Source: Paraburkholderia ribeironis | GTDB lineage: Bacteria; Pseudomonadota; Gammaproteobacteria; Burkholderiales; Burkholderiaceae | Assembly (NCBI RefSeq): GCF_900019265.1 | Contig: NZ_CYGX02000023.1 | Location: 17,740-81,739, forward strand | Reading direction: 5' to 3' | Length of the DNA stretch: 64,000 nucleotides | In this document: positions 32,163 through 42,865 of the stretch, piece after piece | How positions within the stretch are numbered: position 1 is the stretch's first letter | How the letters are laid out: every line of letters begins with the position of its first letter | The notes under the pieces: generated by a model | The model's database searches: none | Seen by the model: only the letters and a program-made list of their open reading frames with translations | Told to the model about the DNA's origin: nothing | Made by a program: the position numbers and the translations under genes

Positions 32163-33725
32163 ATGGCTCAGGCTCAGGCGCAAGTCCCTCATCCGCCGCT
32201 CGAGGGCGCGCAACTGGTGATCGGCACCATCGCGGTGTCGCTCGCCGTGTTCATGAACGTGCTCGACACGTCGATCGCGAACGTGTCGATTCCGTCGATC
32301 TCGGGCGACCTCGGTGTGTCGTCCGACCAGGGCACCTGGGTGATCACCTCGTTCGCGGTCGCCAACGCGATCTCGGTGCCGCTGACCGGCTGGCTCACCG
32401 AGCGCATCGGCCAGGTGCGCCTGTTCATGGCGTCGATCGTGCTGTTCGTGATCTCGTCATGGCTGTGCGGCCTCGCGCCGACCCTGCCCTTTCTGCTGGC
32501 GTCGCGCGTGTTGCAAGGCGCGGTGGCCGGCCCGATGATCCCGCTCTCGCAAACGCTGCTGCTCGCCAGCTATCCACGCGCGAAGGCGCCGATGGCGTTA
32601 TCGATGTGGGCAATGACCACGCTGATTGCGCCGGTGGCCGGGCCGATTCTCGGCGGCTGGATTTCCGACAACATCTCGTGGCCGTGGATCTTCTACGTCA
32701 ACATTCCGGTCGGTGCGATCGCCGCGGTGGCGACATGGATGATCTTCCGCAATCGCGATTCGGTAATCAGAAAAGCGCCGATCGACGGTGTCGGGCTTGG
32801 CCTGCTGATCGTCTGGGTCGGCTCGCTGCAGATCATGCTCGACAAGGGCAAGGACCTCGACTGGTTCGCGTCGACCACCATCGTCGTGCTCGCGCTGGTC
32901 GCGGTGATCGCGCTCGCGTTCTTCATCGTGTGGGAATTGACGGCCGATCACCCGGTGGTGGATCTTTCGCTCTTTAGCCGGCGCAATTTTACGGGCGGCA
33001 CGATCGCGCTGTCGGTCGGCTACGGACTCTACTTCGGCAACCTCGTGCTGCTGCCATTGTGGCTGCAAACCGATATCGGCTATACGGCGACCGAAGCCGG
33101 GCTGGTGATGGCGCCGGTCGGCCTGTTCGCGGTGCTGCTGTCGCCGATCACCGGCAAGATCTTGCCGCGCACCGATCCGCGCTATATCGCGACGCTGTCA
33201 TTCCTCGTGTTCGCGTTGTGCTTCTGGCTGCGCTCGCGTTATACGACCGGTGTCGACACATACTCGCTGCTGCTGCCCACGCTGATTCAGGGGATCGGCA
33301 TGGCCGGGTTCTTCATCCCGCTCGTATCGATCACGCTGTCGGGCTTGCCGGGCAACCGGATTCCGGCGGCATCGGGCTTGTCGAATTTCGTGCGCATCAT
33401 GTGCGGCGGTATCGGCACCTCGATTTTCCAGACCGCATGGGATCACCGCACGATCATGCATCACGCGCAGCTGACCGAACAGGCCAATGCATATAACCCG
33501 GTGTTCGATCAGTCGATTCGTCAGATGGGCGCGGCGGGCTTCAACCAATCGCAGGCGTACGGTCTGTTCAATACGATGGCGACGCAGCAGGCCGCACAAT
33601 TGGGCGTAAACGATCTGTTCTTTGTTTCCGCCGGCATCTTCGTGGCACTGATCGCGCTGATCTGGATCACGCGGCCGGAGCGCGCCGGCGGTGATGCGGG
33701 TGCGGCAGCTGCCGCGGCGCATTGA
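32163..33725 (+). CDS. emrB: EmrB-type MFS drug transporter (DHA2)
   Basis: A 520-residue, 14-helix major facilitator of the DHA2 family. Motif C of drug antiporters is visible in MALSMWAMTTLIAPVAGPIL-GGWI, and the first helix has MNVLDTSIANVSIPSISGDL. It exports hydrophobic drugs by proton antiport, working with EmrA and the NodT-type lipoprotein. Last gene of the operon; the terminator at 33760-33800 follows. The C-terminus is an Ala/Gly tail. Confidence 0.94.
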   Translation: MAQAQAQVPHPPLEGAQLVIGTIAVSLAVFMNVLDTSIANVSIPSISGDLGVSSDQGTWVITSFAVANAISVPLTGWLTERIGQVRLFMASIVLFVISSWLCGLAPTLPFLLASRVLQGAVAGPMIPLSQTLLLASYPRAKAPMALSMWAMTTLIAPVAGPILGGWISDNISWPWIFYVNIPVGAIAAVATWMIFRNRDSVIRKAPIDGVGLGLLIVWVGSLQIMLDKGKDLDWFASTTIVVLALVAVIALAFFIVWELTADHPVVDLSLFSRRNFTGGTIALSVGYGLYFGNLVLLPLWLQTDIGYTATEAGLVMAPVGLFAVLLSPITGKILPRTDPRYIATLSFLVFALCFWLRSRYTTGVDTYSLLLPTLIQGIGMAGFFIPLVSITLSGLPGNRIPAASGLSNFVRIMCGGIGTSIFQTAWDHRTIMHHAQLTEQANAYNPVFDQSIRQMGAAGFNQSQAYGLFNTMATQQAAQLGVNDLFFVSAGIFVALIALIWITRPERAGGDAGAAAAAAH

Positions 33726-33759
33726 GACTGCGCGGCAGGCCTGCAAGATCGGCGATATG

Positions 33760-33800
33760 AAAAAAGCGGGACCGCTCGAATAGCGGTCCCGCTTTTTTTT
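33760..33800. terminator. Bidirectional terminator between emrB and truB
   Basis: GCGGGACCGCT (33766-33776) and AGCGGTCCCGC (33782-33792), 5-nt loop, flanked by A6 and T9. It can end both the emr operon and the truB end of the translation operon. Confidence 0.92.
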
Positions 33801-33866
33801 TGAACACCGGGCACGCTGTGCCAATGTGGGCACAAGTGCTTCCACCCGCAGCGGCGCGCGAGCGAC

Positions 33867-34802
33867 CTAGCTTTGCGTGGTCACCACCAGCCGCTCCGGT
33901 GCCAGCACGCCCTCGCCTTGCTTCGCGACGCCCAGCAGCCGACCATCCGCGGCATACACCCTGACGCGCGGCGCGTTCGCCGCATCGGCGGACAGGGTCA
34001 AGCCAGAAAGCTTCAGGCGCTGACCGTGCAGAAAGCGGCGCGTGTCGTCTTCGTTCAACCGTACGAGCGGGAACGTCGACAGCAACGCGTCCACCGGTTG
34101 CAGCCAGCTGTCGCGTTCGCTCTCGGTCGCATCGGACAATGCGTCGAGCGTCACCGCATGCTCGAGCGTCAACGCGCCGACGCCAGTGCGGCGCAGCGCG
34201 ACCAGATGCGCGCCGCACCCCAGCGCTTCGCCGATGTCTTCGGCTAGCGTGCGCACATACGTGCCCTTGCTGCACGTCACGCGAAACGTCACGTCGGGCA
34301 ACGCGCAAGCGAGCAAGTCGAGCGCGTGAATCGTCACCTGGCGCCCTGCGCGCTCGACCGTCTGACCGGCCCGCGCGTATTCGTACAACGGCTTGCCGTC
34401 GCGCTTGAGCGCCGAATACATCGGTGGCACCTGAACGATCTCGCCGACGAACTGGCGCAAAGCCGCCTGCACCGCGGCCTCATCGCACGTTACGTCGCGG
34501 GTGTCGAGCGCTTCGCCTTCGGCGTCGCCGGTGGTCGTGCGAATGCCGAGGCGCATGGTGGCCTCGTAGGTCTTGTCGGCTTCGAGCAGGTCCTGCGAAA
34601 ACTTGGTGGCTTCGCCGAAACACAGCGGCAGCAAGCCGGTCGCCAGCGGATCGAGCGTGCCGGTGTGGCCCGCCTTTTTTGCCAGGTAGAGACGCTTCGC
34701 GCGAATCAGCGCGTCGTTGCTCGACAGGCCGAGCGGCTTGTCGAGCAACAGTACGCCGTCGAGCGTGCGACGCGGCACGCGGGGGCGTTGAGATGCGGTC
34801 AT
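33867..34802 (-). CDS. truB: tRNA pseudouridine(55) synthase TruB
   Basis: A 311-residue TruB-family enzyme. The catalytic Asp51 is in GHTGTLDPLATG; other signature stretches are DGVLLLDKPLGLSSNDALI and VPPMYSALKRDGKPLYEYAR. It makes pseudouridine 55 in the T-loop of tRNA. The ATG at 34802 was chosen by homology-like start; a GTG at 34862 would add 20 residues, and neither has a clear ribosome site. It is the last gene of the rimP-nusA-infB-rbfA-truB operon, as in many proteobacteria. Confidence 0.96.
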   Translation of the reverse strand: MTASQRPRVPRRTLDGVLLLDKPLGLSSNDALIRAKRLYLAKKAGHTGTLDPLATGLLPLCFGEATKFSQDLLEADKTYEATMRLGIRTTTGDAEGEALDTRDVTCDEAAVQAALRQFVGEIVQVPPMYSALKRDGKPLYEYARAGQTVERAGRQVTIHALDLLACALPDVTFRVTCSKGTYVRTLAEDIGEALGCGAHLVALRRTGVGALTLEHAVTLDALSDATESERDSWLQPVDALLSTFPLVRLNEDDTRRFLHGQRLKLSGLTLSADAANAPRVRVYAADGRLLGVAKQGEGVLAPERLVVTTQS

Positions 34803-34895
34803 GTCAGAAAAGCCAGAACGTCGATGAATACGGAAAACAGTACCGGGCGTTGCGCGACTCACGCATTGCAGCGCGCGCCGCGGCTAACGGTGCAC

Positions 34896-35261
34896 TCAGT
34901 CCTCTTTCGCACGATTGGCGTTCGCCTCGTCGATCAGACGCGACATTTCGACGGCCCGCTCGATCGTCTTGTCGTAATGGAAATGCAGCGTCGGCACGGT
35001 ATGGATATGCAGCCGCTTGAACAGCTGATTGTGCAGATGGCCGGCCGCGTGCGTGAGCGCCTCGAGGGTCTGTTGCGGATCGCCGGTCAGCGTCGTGAAA
35101 TAGACCTTCGCGTGCGCGTAGTCAGGCGTCAGTTCGACGCTCTGGATCGTGACGATGCCGATACGCGGATCCTTGACCTCGCGCAGCAGCTCGGACAGAT
35201 CGCGCTGGATCTGATCGGCGATCTGCACGTTGCGATTGGGAGAAGTACGTTTTTTAGGCAT
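34896..35261 (-). CDS. rbfA: 30S ribosome-binding factor RbfA
   Basis: A 121-residue RbfA with the KH-like core: [40 protein letters not shown] and the closing [19 protein letters not shown]. It binds the 30S subunit late in assembly and helps mature 16S rRNA. It lies between infB and truB; the terminator-like hairpin at 35424-35464 lies in the 222 bp before it. Confidence 0.96.
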   Translation of the reverse strand: MPKKRTSPNRNVQIADQIQRDLSELLREVKDPRIGIVTIQSVELTPDYAHAKVYFTTLTGDPQQTLEALTHAAGHLHNQLFKRLHIHTVPTLHFHYDKTIERAVEMSRLIDEANANRAKED

Positions 35262-35423
35262 GGTGTTGTGTGATCCGTGGTGACGGATGCAAAAAAGTTG
35301 TTCGCGCGAAACCTGGTGTATTTTTCGCGCGGCGTGGCGACGTGCGGGCGGCGCACTCTAGCCTGGCTTGACCGCACTCGACGAACGGTGGGCGCCAAAC
35401 CGCGGGCTCAAAGCGGCGGGCCC

Positions 35424-35464
35424 AAAAACAACGGGCGGAGCGGGCGTCAAGCCCGCTCCGCCCG
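35424..35464 (-). terminator. Terminator-like hairpin between infB and rbfA
   Basis: Perfect 14-bp arms CGGGCGGAGCGGGC (35432-35445) and GCCCGCTCCGCCCG (35451-35464), 5-nt loop, followed on the minus strand by TTGTTTTT. It lies 20 bp past the infB stop, so it should end or attenuate transcription into rbfA and truB. Confidence 0.7.
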
Positions 35465-35483
35465 CTGAGCCGTGCCGCGTGAA

Positions 35484-38444
35484 TTACAGCGTACGCGCGA
35501 CTTCGGTGACCTCGAAGACCTCAAACTGATCGCCTTCGACGATATCGTTGAAGTTCTTGATCGACATACCGCACTCGAAGCCCTGGCGGACTTCCTTCAC
35601 GTCGTCCTTGAAGCGCTTGAGCGAATCCAGCTCGCCCGTGAAGATAACGACGTTGTTGCGCAGCACGCGCACCGACGACGTGCGCTTGACGAAACCGTCC
35701 GTGACCATACAGCCGGCCACCGCGCCGACCTTCGGCACGCGGAAGACCTGCCGCACTTCGACCGTACCCGTCACGGTTTCGCGCTTCTCCGGCGCCAGCA
35801 TGCCCGACATCGCCGCCTTCACTTCATCTACTGCGTCATAGATGATGTTGTAGTAGCGGATATCGACGCCGTTGGACTCCGCCAGCTTGCGAGCCTGCGC
35901 ATCCGCGCGGGTGTTGAAGCCGATGATGACCGCCTTCGATGCAGTTGCCAGATTGACGTCCGACTCGCTGATGCCGCCCACGGCGCCATGCACGATCTGC
36001 ACGCGCACTTCGTCGGTGGAAAGCTTCTGCAGCGACTGCACCAGCGCTTCCTGCGAACCCTGCACGTCGGCCTTGACGATGAGCGGCATGTACTGCACTT
36101 CGCCTTCGCCCATCTGCTCCAGCATGTTCTCGAGCTTCGCTGCCTGCTGCTTGGCCAGCTTGACGTCGCGGAACTTGCCTTGACGGAACAGCGCGACTTC
36201 ACGCGCCTTGCGCTCGTCCGGCATCACGATAACTTCTTCGCCTGCCTGCGGGACTTCCGACAGACCCTGGATTTCGACCGGGATCGACGGGCCAGCGGAC
36301 CTGGTCGGCTTGCTGGTTTCGTCGAGCATGGCTCGCACACGACCGTAAGCGCTGCCTGCCAACACCACGTCGCCGCGGTTTAGCGTACCCGACTGGACCA
36401 GGATCGTCGCAACCGGACCCTTACCCTTGTCGAGCTTCGCTTCGATGACGAGACCCTTGGCCGGCGCTTCGACCGGTGCCTTCAGCTCCAGCACTTCGGC
36501 TTGCAGCAGAACGTTTTCGAGCAGATCGTCGATGCCCGCACCGGTCTTTGCCGACACCGGCACGAATGGCGAATCGCCGCCGTATTCTTCCGGCACGACG
36601 CCTTCCGCGACGAGTTCCTGCTTCACACGTTCCGGATTCGCATCCGGCTTGTCGATCTTGTTGATCGCGACGACGAGCGGCACGCCGCCGGCCTTCGCGT
36701 GGGCGATCGCTTCCTTCGTCTGCGGCATCACGCCGTCGTCGGCGGCGACCACCAGAATCACGATGTCAGTTGCCTTCGCACCACGGGCACGCATCGCCGT
36801 AAAGGCTTCGTGACCCGGCGTGTCGAGGAACGTGATCACGCCACGCGGCGTTTCGACGTGGTATGCGCCGATATGCTGCGTGATACCGCCCGCTTCGCCC
36901 GCCGCCACCTTCGCGCGGCGTACATAGTCGAGCAGCGAGGTCTTGCCGTGGTCGACGTGACCCATCACCGTGACGACAGGCGGACGCGGCAGTGCTTCCG
37001 CATCGGAAACCTCGCCTTCGACCAGCATTGCTTCCGGATCGTCCAGCTTGGCCGCAACGGCGTGGTGGCCCAGTTCCTCGACGATGATCATCGCCGTTTC
37101 CTGGTCCAGCATCTGGTTGATCGTGACCATCTGGCCGAGCTTCATCATCACCTTGATGACTTCCGAAGCCTTCACCGCCATCTTGTGCGCCAGATCAGCG
37201 ACCGTGATGGTTTCCGGCACGTGCACTTCACGCACGATCGGTTCGGTCGGTGCCTGGAACGTGGTGCTCTGCTCCTGATGCTTGCCGCGACCCTTCGGGC
37301 CACCGCGCCAGCCGCGATCGACACCACCGCTCGAGTCGCCACGCGTCTTGATACCGCGGCGCTTGGCTGCGTCGTCCTGCCAGCCGCCCTTGCCGCCGCC
37401 CGGCTTCTTCTTGTCGCCGGCGGGCGGCGTGGTCGTGGCAGCCGGAGCCGCCGCAGCCGGCTTCTTCGCAGCCGGACGCGCCGGCGCTTCGCCTGCCGGA
37501 CGGGCCGGCTTGTGCAGCGTGCCCTTGGCTTCCGCGGCCTTGGCCGGCTCGGCGGGCTTCGGTGCCGGTTCGGGCGCCTTGACCTGCGCCTTGCGCGGCG
37601 TGCTCATCATTTCGCGAATTGCGCGCGCTTCGGCTTCTGCCGCTGCACGGCGCCGGGCGATTTCTTCCTGCTCGGCGCGCGCCTTCTCGGCAGCCTGACG
37701 CGCTGCATCTTCTGCCTTCTTCGCAGCTTCGCGCTGCGCAGCACGTTCCGCGGCTGCGCGTTCGTCCTGCTCGCTTTCCTTGACAACCGCCGGCTCGGCG
37801 ATCCGGGCAGCCGCCGGTTCGGCCTTCGCGGCCACCGGCTGCGCGACTTGCGCTGCCTGCAAGGTCTTCTCGCGGGCGGCCGCTTCGGCTGCAGCCGCTG
37901 CACGCTTTTTCGCCGCTTCTTCTTCCGCACGACGACGCTCGGCTTCGGCGGCCTGCTCGCGCGCCTGACGCTCGGCTTCTTCGCGTTCGAGTTGTTCCTG
38001 ACGCGCCTTCAGCTCCTGAGCCTGCTTTTCGAGCAGCTCCGCTTCATGACGCGCTTCCTCTTCACGACGCTGCAGTTCGAGATCGTCGACCTCGACGCCT
38101 TCGGCCGCATGATTCGATGCATCCCCGCCCTCAGCCGAGGTTTCGTCGCGGCGGACGAAAGTGCGCTTCTTGCGCACCTCGACCTGAATGGTGCGAGCTT
38201 TGCCCGTCGCGTCGGACTGTTTGATCTCCGACGTATGCCGGCGCGTCAGCGTGATCTTGCGCTTGTCGGCATCGTTCGAGCCATGCGACTTACGCAAGTG
38301 GTCGAGCAGACGCGCCTTGTCCGCCTCGGACAGGTTGTCGTCTTCGCTCGCTTTCTGGACGCCCGCCGCCTGCAGCTGCTCGAGCAGCACGCCTGCAGGC
38401 ATTTTCAGTTCCGCGGCAAATTGGGCTACGTTGTTACTCGCCAT
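35484..38444 (-). CDS. infB: Translation initiation factor IF-2
   Basis: A 986-residue IF-2. The IF2_N domain opens it ([20 protein letters not shown]); a long charged Ala/Glu/Arg-rich region (about 100-400) follows, then the GTPase with G1 [10 protein letters not shown]3 DTPGHEAF and G4 NKID, and domains II, III and IV. It places initiator tRNA on the 30S subunit. Typical length for Burkholderiaceae. Fourth position of the rimP operon counted from truB, 94 bp after nusA. Confidence 0.98.
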   Translation of the reverse strand: MASNNVAQFAAELKMPAGVLLEQLQAAGVQKASEDDNLSEADKARLLDHLRKSHGSNDADKRKITLTRRHTSEIKQSDATGKARTIQVEVRKKRTFVRRDETSAEGGDASNHAAEGVEVDDLELQRREEEARHEAELLEKQAQELKARQEQLEREEAERQAREQAAEAERRRAEEEAAKKRAAAAAEAAAREKTLQAAQVAQPVAAKAEPAAARIAEPAVVKESEQDERAAAERAAQREAAKKAEDAARQAAEKARAEQEEIARRRAAAEAEARAIREMMSTPRKAQVKAPEPAPKPAEPAKAAEAKGTLHKPARPAGEAPARPAAKKPAAAAPAATTTPPAGDKKKPGGGKGGWQDDAAKRRGIKTRGDSSGGVDRGWRGGPKGRGKHQEQSTTFQAPTEPIVREVHVPETITVADLAHKMAVKASEVIKVMMKLGQMVTINQMLDQETAMIIVEELGHHAVAAKLDDPEAMLVEGEVSDAEALPRPPVVTVMGHVDHGKTSLLDYVRRAKVAAGEAGGITQHIGAYHVETPRGVITFLDTPGHEAFTAMRARGAKATDIVILVVAADDGVMPQTKEAIAHAKAGGVPLVVAINKIDKPDANPERVKQELVAEGVVPEEYGGDSPFVPVSAKTGAGIDDLLENVLLQAEVLELKAPVEAPAKGLVIEAKLDKGKGPVATILVQSGTLNRGDVVLAGSAYGRVRAMLDETSKPTRSAGPSIPVEIQGLSEVPQAGEEVIVMPDERKAREVALFRQGKFRDVKLAKQQAAKLENMLEQMGEGEVQYMPLIVKADVQGSQEALVQSLQKLSTDEVRVQIVHGAVGGISESDVNLATASKAVIIGFNTRADAQARKLAESNGVDIRYYNIIYDAVDEVKAAMSGMLAPEKRETVTGTVEVRQVFRVPKVGAVAGCMVTDGFVKRTSSVRVLRNNVVIFTGELDSLKRFKDDVKEVRQGFECGMSIKNFNDIVEGDQFEVFEVTEVARTL

Positions 38445-38538
38445 TCATTCCTCTTAATGCAAGGACCGATTCCTTGCGGTTAGCATCGGGTCATGCGGCC
38501 TGACGGCCGCGTTCAATTTAGTGCGCCATGGTCATTTC

Positions 38539-40014
38539 TCACTGGAACCAGTGTTCACGTGCTTTCATGATCAACGCCTTAGCGGCATCCTCTTCCATTC
38601 CGGTCATCTCGACCAACTCATCCACAGCCAGCTCGGCAAGTTCGTCGCGCGTCTGGACCTGGTGTTCGGCCAGCTTCGCGAGCAGGTCGGCGTCCATGCC
38701 GTCCAGGCTCTTCAGGTCGAGCGCCACATTTTCGACCTTTTCTTCATTCGCGATCGCCAGCGTCAACAGCGCGTCGCGCGAGCGATTACGCAGTTCGTGA
38801 ACGGTGTCTTCGTCGAATGCCTCGATTTCGAGCATTTCGTTGAGCGGCACATAAGCGATCTCTTCGAGGCTCGTGAAGCCTTCGTCGATCAGGATGTCGG
38901 CGACTTCCTCGTCGACATCGAGACGCGCCATGAACAGGTCGCGCAATACACCGCGTTCCTGATTCTGCTTCTGCGCAGATTCGTCCGGCGTCATGATGTT
39001 GATCTGCCAGCCGGTGAGTTCGCTGGCGAGACGCACGTTCTGGCCGCTGCGGCCGATCGCGACCGCCAGCTCGTTTTCGTCGACGACGACGTCCATGGAG
39101 TGCTTTTCTTCATCGACGACGATCGACTGGACGGCAGCCGGCGCGAGCGCGCCGATCACGAACTGTGCGGGATCTTCCGACCATAGCACGATGTCGACGT
39201 TTTCGCCACCGAGCTCGTTACGCACCGCCTGCACGCGCGAACCGCGAATGCCGACGCAGGTGCCGATCGGGTCGATGCGTTTGTCGTACGCGATCACGCC
39301 GATCTTCGCACGCACGCCCGGATCGCGCGCCGCCGCCTTGATTTCCAGCAGGCCCTGTTCGATTTCCGGCACTTCCATCTCGAACAGCTTCATCAGGAAT
39401 TCCGGCGCCGTACGCGACAGTTCGATCTGCGGACCGCGCGCGGTGCGATCGACCTTCGCAATGTACGCGCGCACGCGGTCGCCCACCCGCAGGTTTTCCT
39501 TCGGAATCAGCTGATCGCGCCGCAACAGCGCTTCGACGCGGCCCGATTCGACGATGAAGTTGCCCTTGTCCAGACGCTTCACCGAGCCGGTCATGATGTG
39601 CTCGCCGCGCTCGAGGAAGTCGTTCAGGATCTGCTCGCGCTCGGCGTCGCGCACCTTCTGCAGGATCACCTGCTTGGCGGCCTGCGCACCGATACGGCCG
39701 AATTCGATCGACGGCACCGGCTCTTCGATGTACTCGTCGAGCTGGATGCTGGGTTGCTGCTCGCGTGCTTCGAACAGCAGGATTTCCTGATCCGGCTCCT
39801 GCAGGCCGGCTTCGTCCGGCACCACCTTCCAGCGGCGAAACGTTTCGTGCTCGCCGCTTTCACGGTCGATATGGACGCGGATGTCCGCATCCTCTTCGAA
39901 GAGTTTCTTGGAGGCCGAAGCGAGAGCCGCTTCGAGCGCGGCAAATACCACGTCTTTGTCGACATTCTTCTCGCGTGCCAGCGCATCCACCAGCATCAAC
40001 ACTTCGCGACTCAT
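38539..40014 (-). CDS. nusA: Transcription elongation factor NusA
   Basis: A 491-residue NusA: N-terminal RNA polymerase-binding domain, S1 ([20 protein letters not shown]), two KH domains ([20 protein letters not shown] and [20 protein letters not shown]) and two C-terminal acidic repeats. It controls pausing, termination and antitermination. It overlaps rimP by 4 bp (ATGA) and is translationally coupled to it. Confidence 0.98.
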   Translation of the reverse strand: MSREVLMLVDALAREKNVDKDVVFAALEAALASASKKLFEEDADIRVHIDRESGEHETFRRWKVVPDEAGLQEPDQEILLFEAREQQPSIQLDEYIEEPVPSIEFGRIGAQAAKQVILQKVRDAEREQILNDFLERGEHIMTGSVKRLDKGNFIVESGRVEALLRRDQLIPKENLRVGDRVRAYIAKVDRTARGPQIELSRTAPEFLMKLFEMEVPEIEQGLLEIKAAARDPGVRAKIGVIAYDKRIDPIGTCVGIRGSRVQAVRNELGGENVDIVLWSEDPAQFVIGALAPAAVQSIVVDEEKHSMDVVVDENELAVAIGRSGQNVRLASELTGWQINIMTPDESAQKQNQERGVLRDLFMARLDVDEEVADILIDEGFTSLEEIAYVPLNEMLEIEAFDEDTVHELRNRSRDALLTLAIANEEKVENVALDLKSLDGMDADLLAKLAEHQVQTRDELAELAVDELVEMTGMEEDAAKALIMKAREHWFQ

Positions 40015-40469
40015 TGTTTGCGGCTCCTAAAGTCAACTTTCGGAACGAGGCGTGCCTTGTCCATGTCCGCGAGCGTGAAATCGAGCATCGCGGCGCCTTC
40101 CTTCCCTTCAAATTCCAGACCGATCGTCTCGCCTTGCGGAGCATGCAGGATGCCCCGGTACGATTTCCGTCCGTCCAATGGCTTTTTCAATGTGATGACC
40201 GCTTCGCTGCCCGCGAAGCGTTCGAAATCCGCCAGTTTTTTCAGCGGGCGGTCGAGACCCGGCGACGACACTTCAAGCCGCTCGTAATCGATATTTTCGA
40301 CCGTCAGAACGTGCTGGAGCTGACGCGTGACTTTCTCGCAGTCTTCGATCGCGATGCCGGCCGGCTGGTCGATATAAATGCACAACATACCGCGCCCGGT
40401 GCGCTCGAGATCGACGAGCTCGTAGCCGAGTCCCACGACCGTGGTTTCAATCAGTTCCGTCAGTTGCAC
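40011..40469 (-). CDS. rimP: Ribosome maturation factor RimP
   Basis: A 152-residue RimP. It shows the N-terminal [20 protein letters not shown] and the central [20 protein letters not shown] motif. It is needed for 30S subunit maturation. The start is GTG with GAGGG upstream. First gene of the operon; the stop overlaps nusA. Confidence 0.96.
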   Translation of the reverse strand: MQLTELIETTVVGLGYELVDLERTGRGMLCIYIDQPAGIAIEDCEKVTRQLQHVLTVENIDYERLEVSSPGLDRPLKKLADFERFAGSEAVITLKKPLDGRKSYRGILHAPQGETIGLEFEGKEGAAMLDFTLADMDKARLVPKVDFRSRKQ

Positions 40470-40983
40470 AGTGCCCTCTTAGATGTTCGCGCAGCGAGCC
40501 TGCCGCCTGTTTTGCAAACAACCAATGCGGGCCGCGCGCCAAGCCGGCGCACGTTCGTGCGAACCCGAGATGCCAAACCACGATGAACTGAGCGGCAAAA
40601 AAAAATGGGCTAAACGCCCATCATCTTATTACCGGTGGTCGCACCTGAGCCGCACATGAAAAGCCGCACGCCCAGCGACTGCGCGATTGTAGCCATTTTT
40701 CAGGACAAACGCAATCCGCAGAACGCCGCGCAAAGCGCATTTCCGCTTGATTTGACGGGAATCTTGCCACTCGTCTGGCGCCGCTGCCGCCTTTTGCAAG
40801 GTGGCTTGAGTGGCCTGCGGCCGGCACTGGACAAGCGGTGCAAATTCACCCGCCTCAGCTTCAGCTATCACACGATTTCATGCGGTGCCTGAAACCGCAG
40901 CGTTGATCGACCGGGCTGACGGCGGCTTGCGAAAATCGCTAAACGATCAACGCCCAACCGCCGCGTCCCTCCGACTTTGCTGC
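40470..40983. other. Region between rluB and rimP: leader and terminator
   Basis: 514 bp. Short ORFs on both strands are present but none resembles a protein I know. It includes a minus-strand terminator (40597-40621) 363 bp past the rluB stop and the rimP promoter area. The 360 nt before that terminator could be a long 3' UTR or a small RNA; I cannot tell. No tRNA was recognised. Confidence 0.5.
40597..40621 (-). terminator. Minus-strand terminator upstream of rimP
   Basis: ATGGGC-TAAAC-GCCCAT followed on the minus strand by eight T. It isolates rimP transcription from upstream readthrough. Confidence 0.75.
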
Positions 40984-42804
40984 TTAACGGCCACGCGAGC
41001 GGCCGCGCGGCGCGCCGCCGCCGCGATTGGCGCCGCCCGGGTTGGCATTGCCGCCTGCGCGGTTGGCGTTGCCACCACGGTTGCCGCCCGGCGCGCGATT
41101 GCCGCCGCTGCCGCCGGCGCGCTTGCCGCCACCGCCCGCGCGATTGCCACCGGCCGACGGCGCGCGATTGCCATCGACATCACGGCCGCCACGCGGGCCA
41201 GCCGCACCACCGATACCACCGGCGCCACGCGGGCCAGCCGCACCACCGATACCACCGGCGCCACGATTGCCGTAGCCACCGCCGAAACCACCCCCCGCGC
41301 CGCCGAAGCCGCCGCCTGCCGCGCCGCGACGACCTTGGCCACGCGGCTGCTGCTGGTCGAAACGGCTGTGCGACATCAACACCGGTTCGCGGCCGATGAA
41401 GCCCATCGAGGTTTGCATTGGATCGGGCTGCTTGCGCTCCGGCGCCGCGTTGCGGCTGCCGCGCTCTTCGGTCGGTGCCTTCAGGCCGACCGACGCCATC
41501 AGCGCGCGCACCTGATTGTCTTCGAGCTCTTCCCAGCGGCCACGTTTGAGGCCCCTCGGCAGCGAGATCGGGCCGTGACGCGTGCGGATCAGGCGGCTGA
41601 CCATCAGGCCGGCCGCTTCGAACATGCGGCGCACCTCGCGGTTGCGCCCTTCGGCGAGCGCGACGTGATACCAGTGATTGGTGCCTTCGCCACCACCGTC
41701 GCGGATGCGCAGGAAATTCGCCGGACCGTCTTCCAGTTCGACGCCATGCAGCAGCTTCTGACGCATACCTTCAGCCAGTTCACCGACCACTCGCACCGCG
41801 TACTCACGCTCAACGCTATAACGCGGATGCATGAACCGGTTCGCCAGATCGCCCGATGTGGTCAGCATCAGCAGACCTTCGGTGTTGAAGTCGAGGCGGC
41901 CCACTGCAAGCCACTTGGCGGTTTTCATCGGCGGCAGCTTGTCGAATACCGAGGGACGGCCTTCCGGGTCGGCGTGGCTGACGATTTCGCCGGTCGGTTT
42001 GTGGTACAGCAGCACGCGTGGCGGCTTGCTGGCCAGCTTGCGCTTGACCGGCTTGCCGTTGATGCGAACCTGGTCGGTCGGCATGATGCGCTGGCCGATG
42101 TGGGCCGGCTCGCCGTTCACCGAGACGCGCCCGGCGACGATCAGCTCTTCCATGTCGCGGCGCGAGCCCATGCCCGCTTCGGCCAGCACTTTATGCAGCT
42201 TCGGTGCGTCGTCGTCCGCCGCCAGCACGCGCTTGGGCGCAGCCGCCTTGCCACGACGCAGCATCGGCGCGCGCACGCCGCCGGTCGCGCTGTTGTCCGC
42301 ATCGAACGCGGGCGAGGTCACGTATGAAAACAGATCGTCCTGACCGCCTTCCGTAACTGCCGCTGCCGCCGCTTCGCCGCCGCGGCGGTTCTGGCGCTGG
42401 CCGCCTTCGCGCGGCTGACGCTCACGCTGACCGCCCTCACGCTTCGCACCGCCCGCATTGGCATTGCGTCGCGCGCCTTGCCCCTTGGCGCCCGCATCCT
42501 TGCGCGGTGTGCGCACCTGCGCAACCACCTCGCCGTCCGGCGGCGCCTCGGTGACAACCGGCGCCCCTTGTGCGGGCGCGCCTTCGGCGCCCTTCGCCTT
42601 CGCTCCAGCGCGGCGCCGCGCGATCAGGCTGCGTGGTCCGCGACGCAGGCCGCGGCGCGGACGGTCTTCACCCTCAGTTTCCGTGGTCTGCGCCGGGCGC
42701 TCGCCCTCGCCTGCCGACGCTTGCGTGGAGCGCGCTTCGTCGGCCCGCGCCGACGGCACGGCGCGCTCGGATTCGGACGAATCGGTGTCGTGGGTATGTG
42801 TCAA
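40984..42804 (-). CDS. rluB: 23S rRNA pseudouridine synthase RluB with long tails
   Basis: A 606-residue protein, twice the usual RluB length. The centre is normal: an S4 domain ([20 protein letters not shown]) and the synthase domain with the catalytic Asp in [10 protein letters not shown] (about residue 305). The N-terminal ~190 residues are charged and Arg/Ala/Gln-rich; the last ~100 are Gly/Asn/Arg repeats ([12 protein letters not shown] twice, then GNRAGG, GNRGGN) that resemble RGG RNA-binding tails. RluB makes pseudouridine in helix 89-90 region of 23S rRNA. It follows scpB by 61 bp, as in other proteobacteria. Confidence 0.94.
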   Translation of the reverse strand: MTHTHDTDSSESERAVPSARADEARSTQASAGEGERPAQTTETEGEDRPRRGLRRGPRSLIARRRAGAKAKGAEGAPAQGAPVVTEAPPDGEVVAQVRTPRKDAGAKGQGARRNANAGGAKREGGQRERQPREGGQRQNRRGGEAAAAAVTEGGQDDLFSYVTSPAFDADNSATGGVRAPMLRRGKAAAPKRVLAADDDAPKLHKVLAEAGMGSRRDMEELIVAGRVSVNGEPAHIGQRIMPTDQVRINGKPVKRKLASKPPRVLLYHKPTGEIVSHADPEGRPSVFDKLPPMKTAKWLAVGRLDFNTEGLLMLTTSGDLANRFMHPRYSVEREYAVRVVGELAEGMRQKLLHGVELEDGPANFLRIRDGGGEGTNHWYHVALAEGRNREVRRMFEAAGLMVSRLIRTRHGPISLPRGLKRGRWEELEDNQVRALMASVGLKAPTEERGSRNAAPERKQPDPMQTSMGFIGREPVLMSHSRFDQQQPRGQGRRGAAGGGFGGAGGGFGGGYGNRGAGGIGGAAGPRGAGGIGGAAGPRGGRDVDGNRAPSAGGNRAGGGGKRAGGSGGNRAPGGNRGGNANRAGGNANPGGANRGGGAPRGRSRGR

Positions 42805-42865
42805 AACAACCTCAAAATGTCAGGTCGCGCGCCCATTGCGGGCGCGGCAAAAAAATTCGGTTACG

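Noticed and set aside
36501..38483. 660-codon plus-strand frame opposite infB
   Set aside because: Shadow of the repetitive charged region of IF-2.
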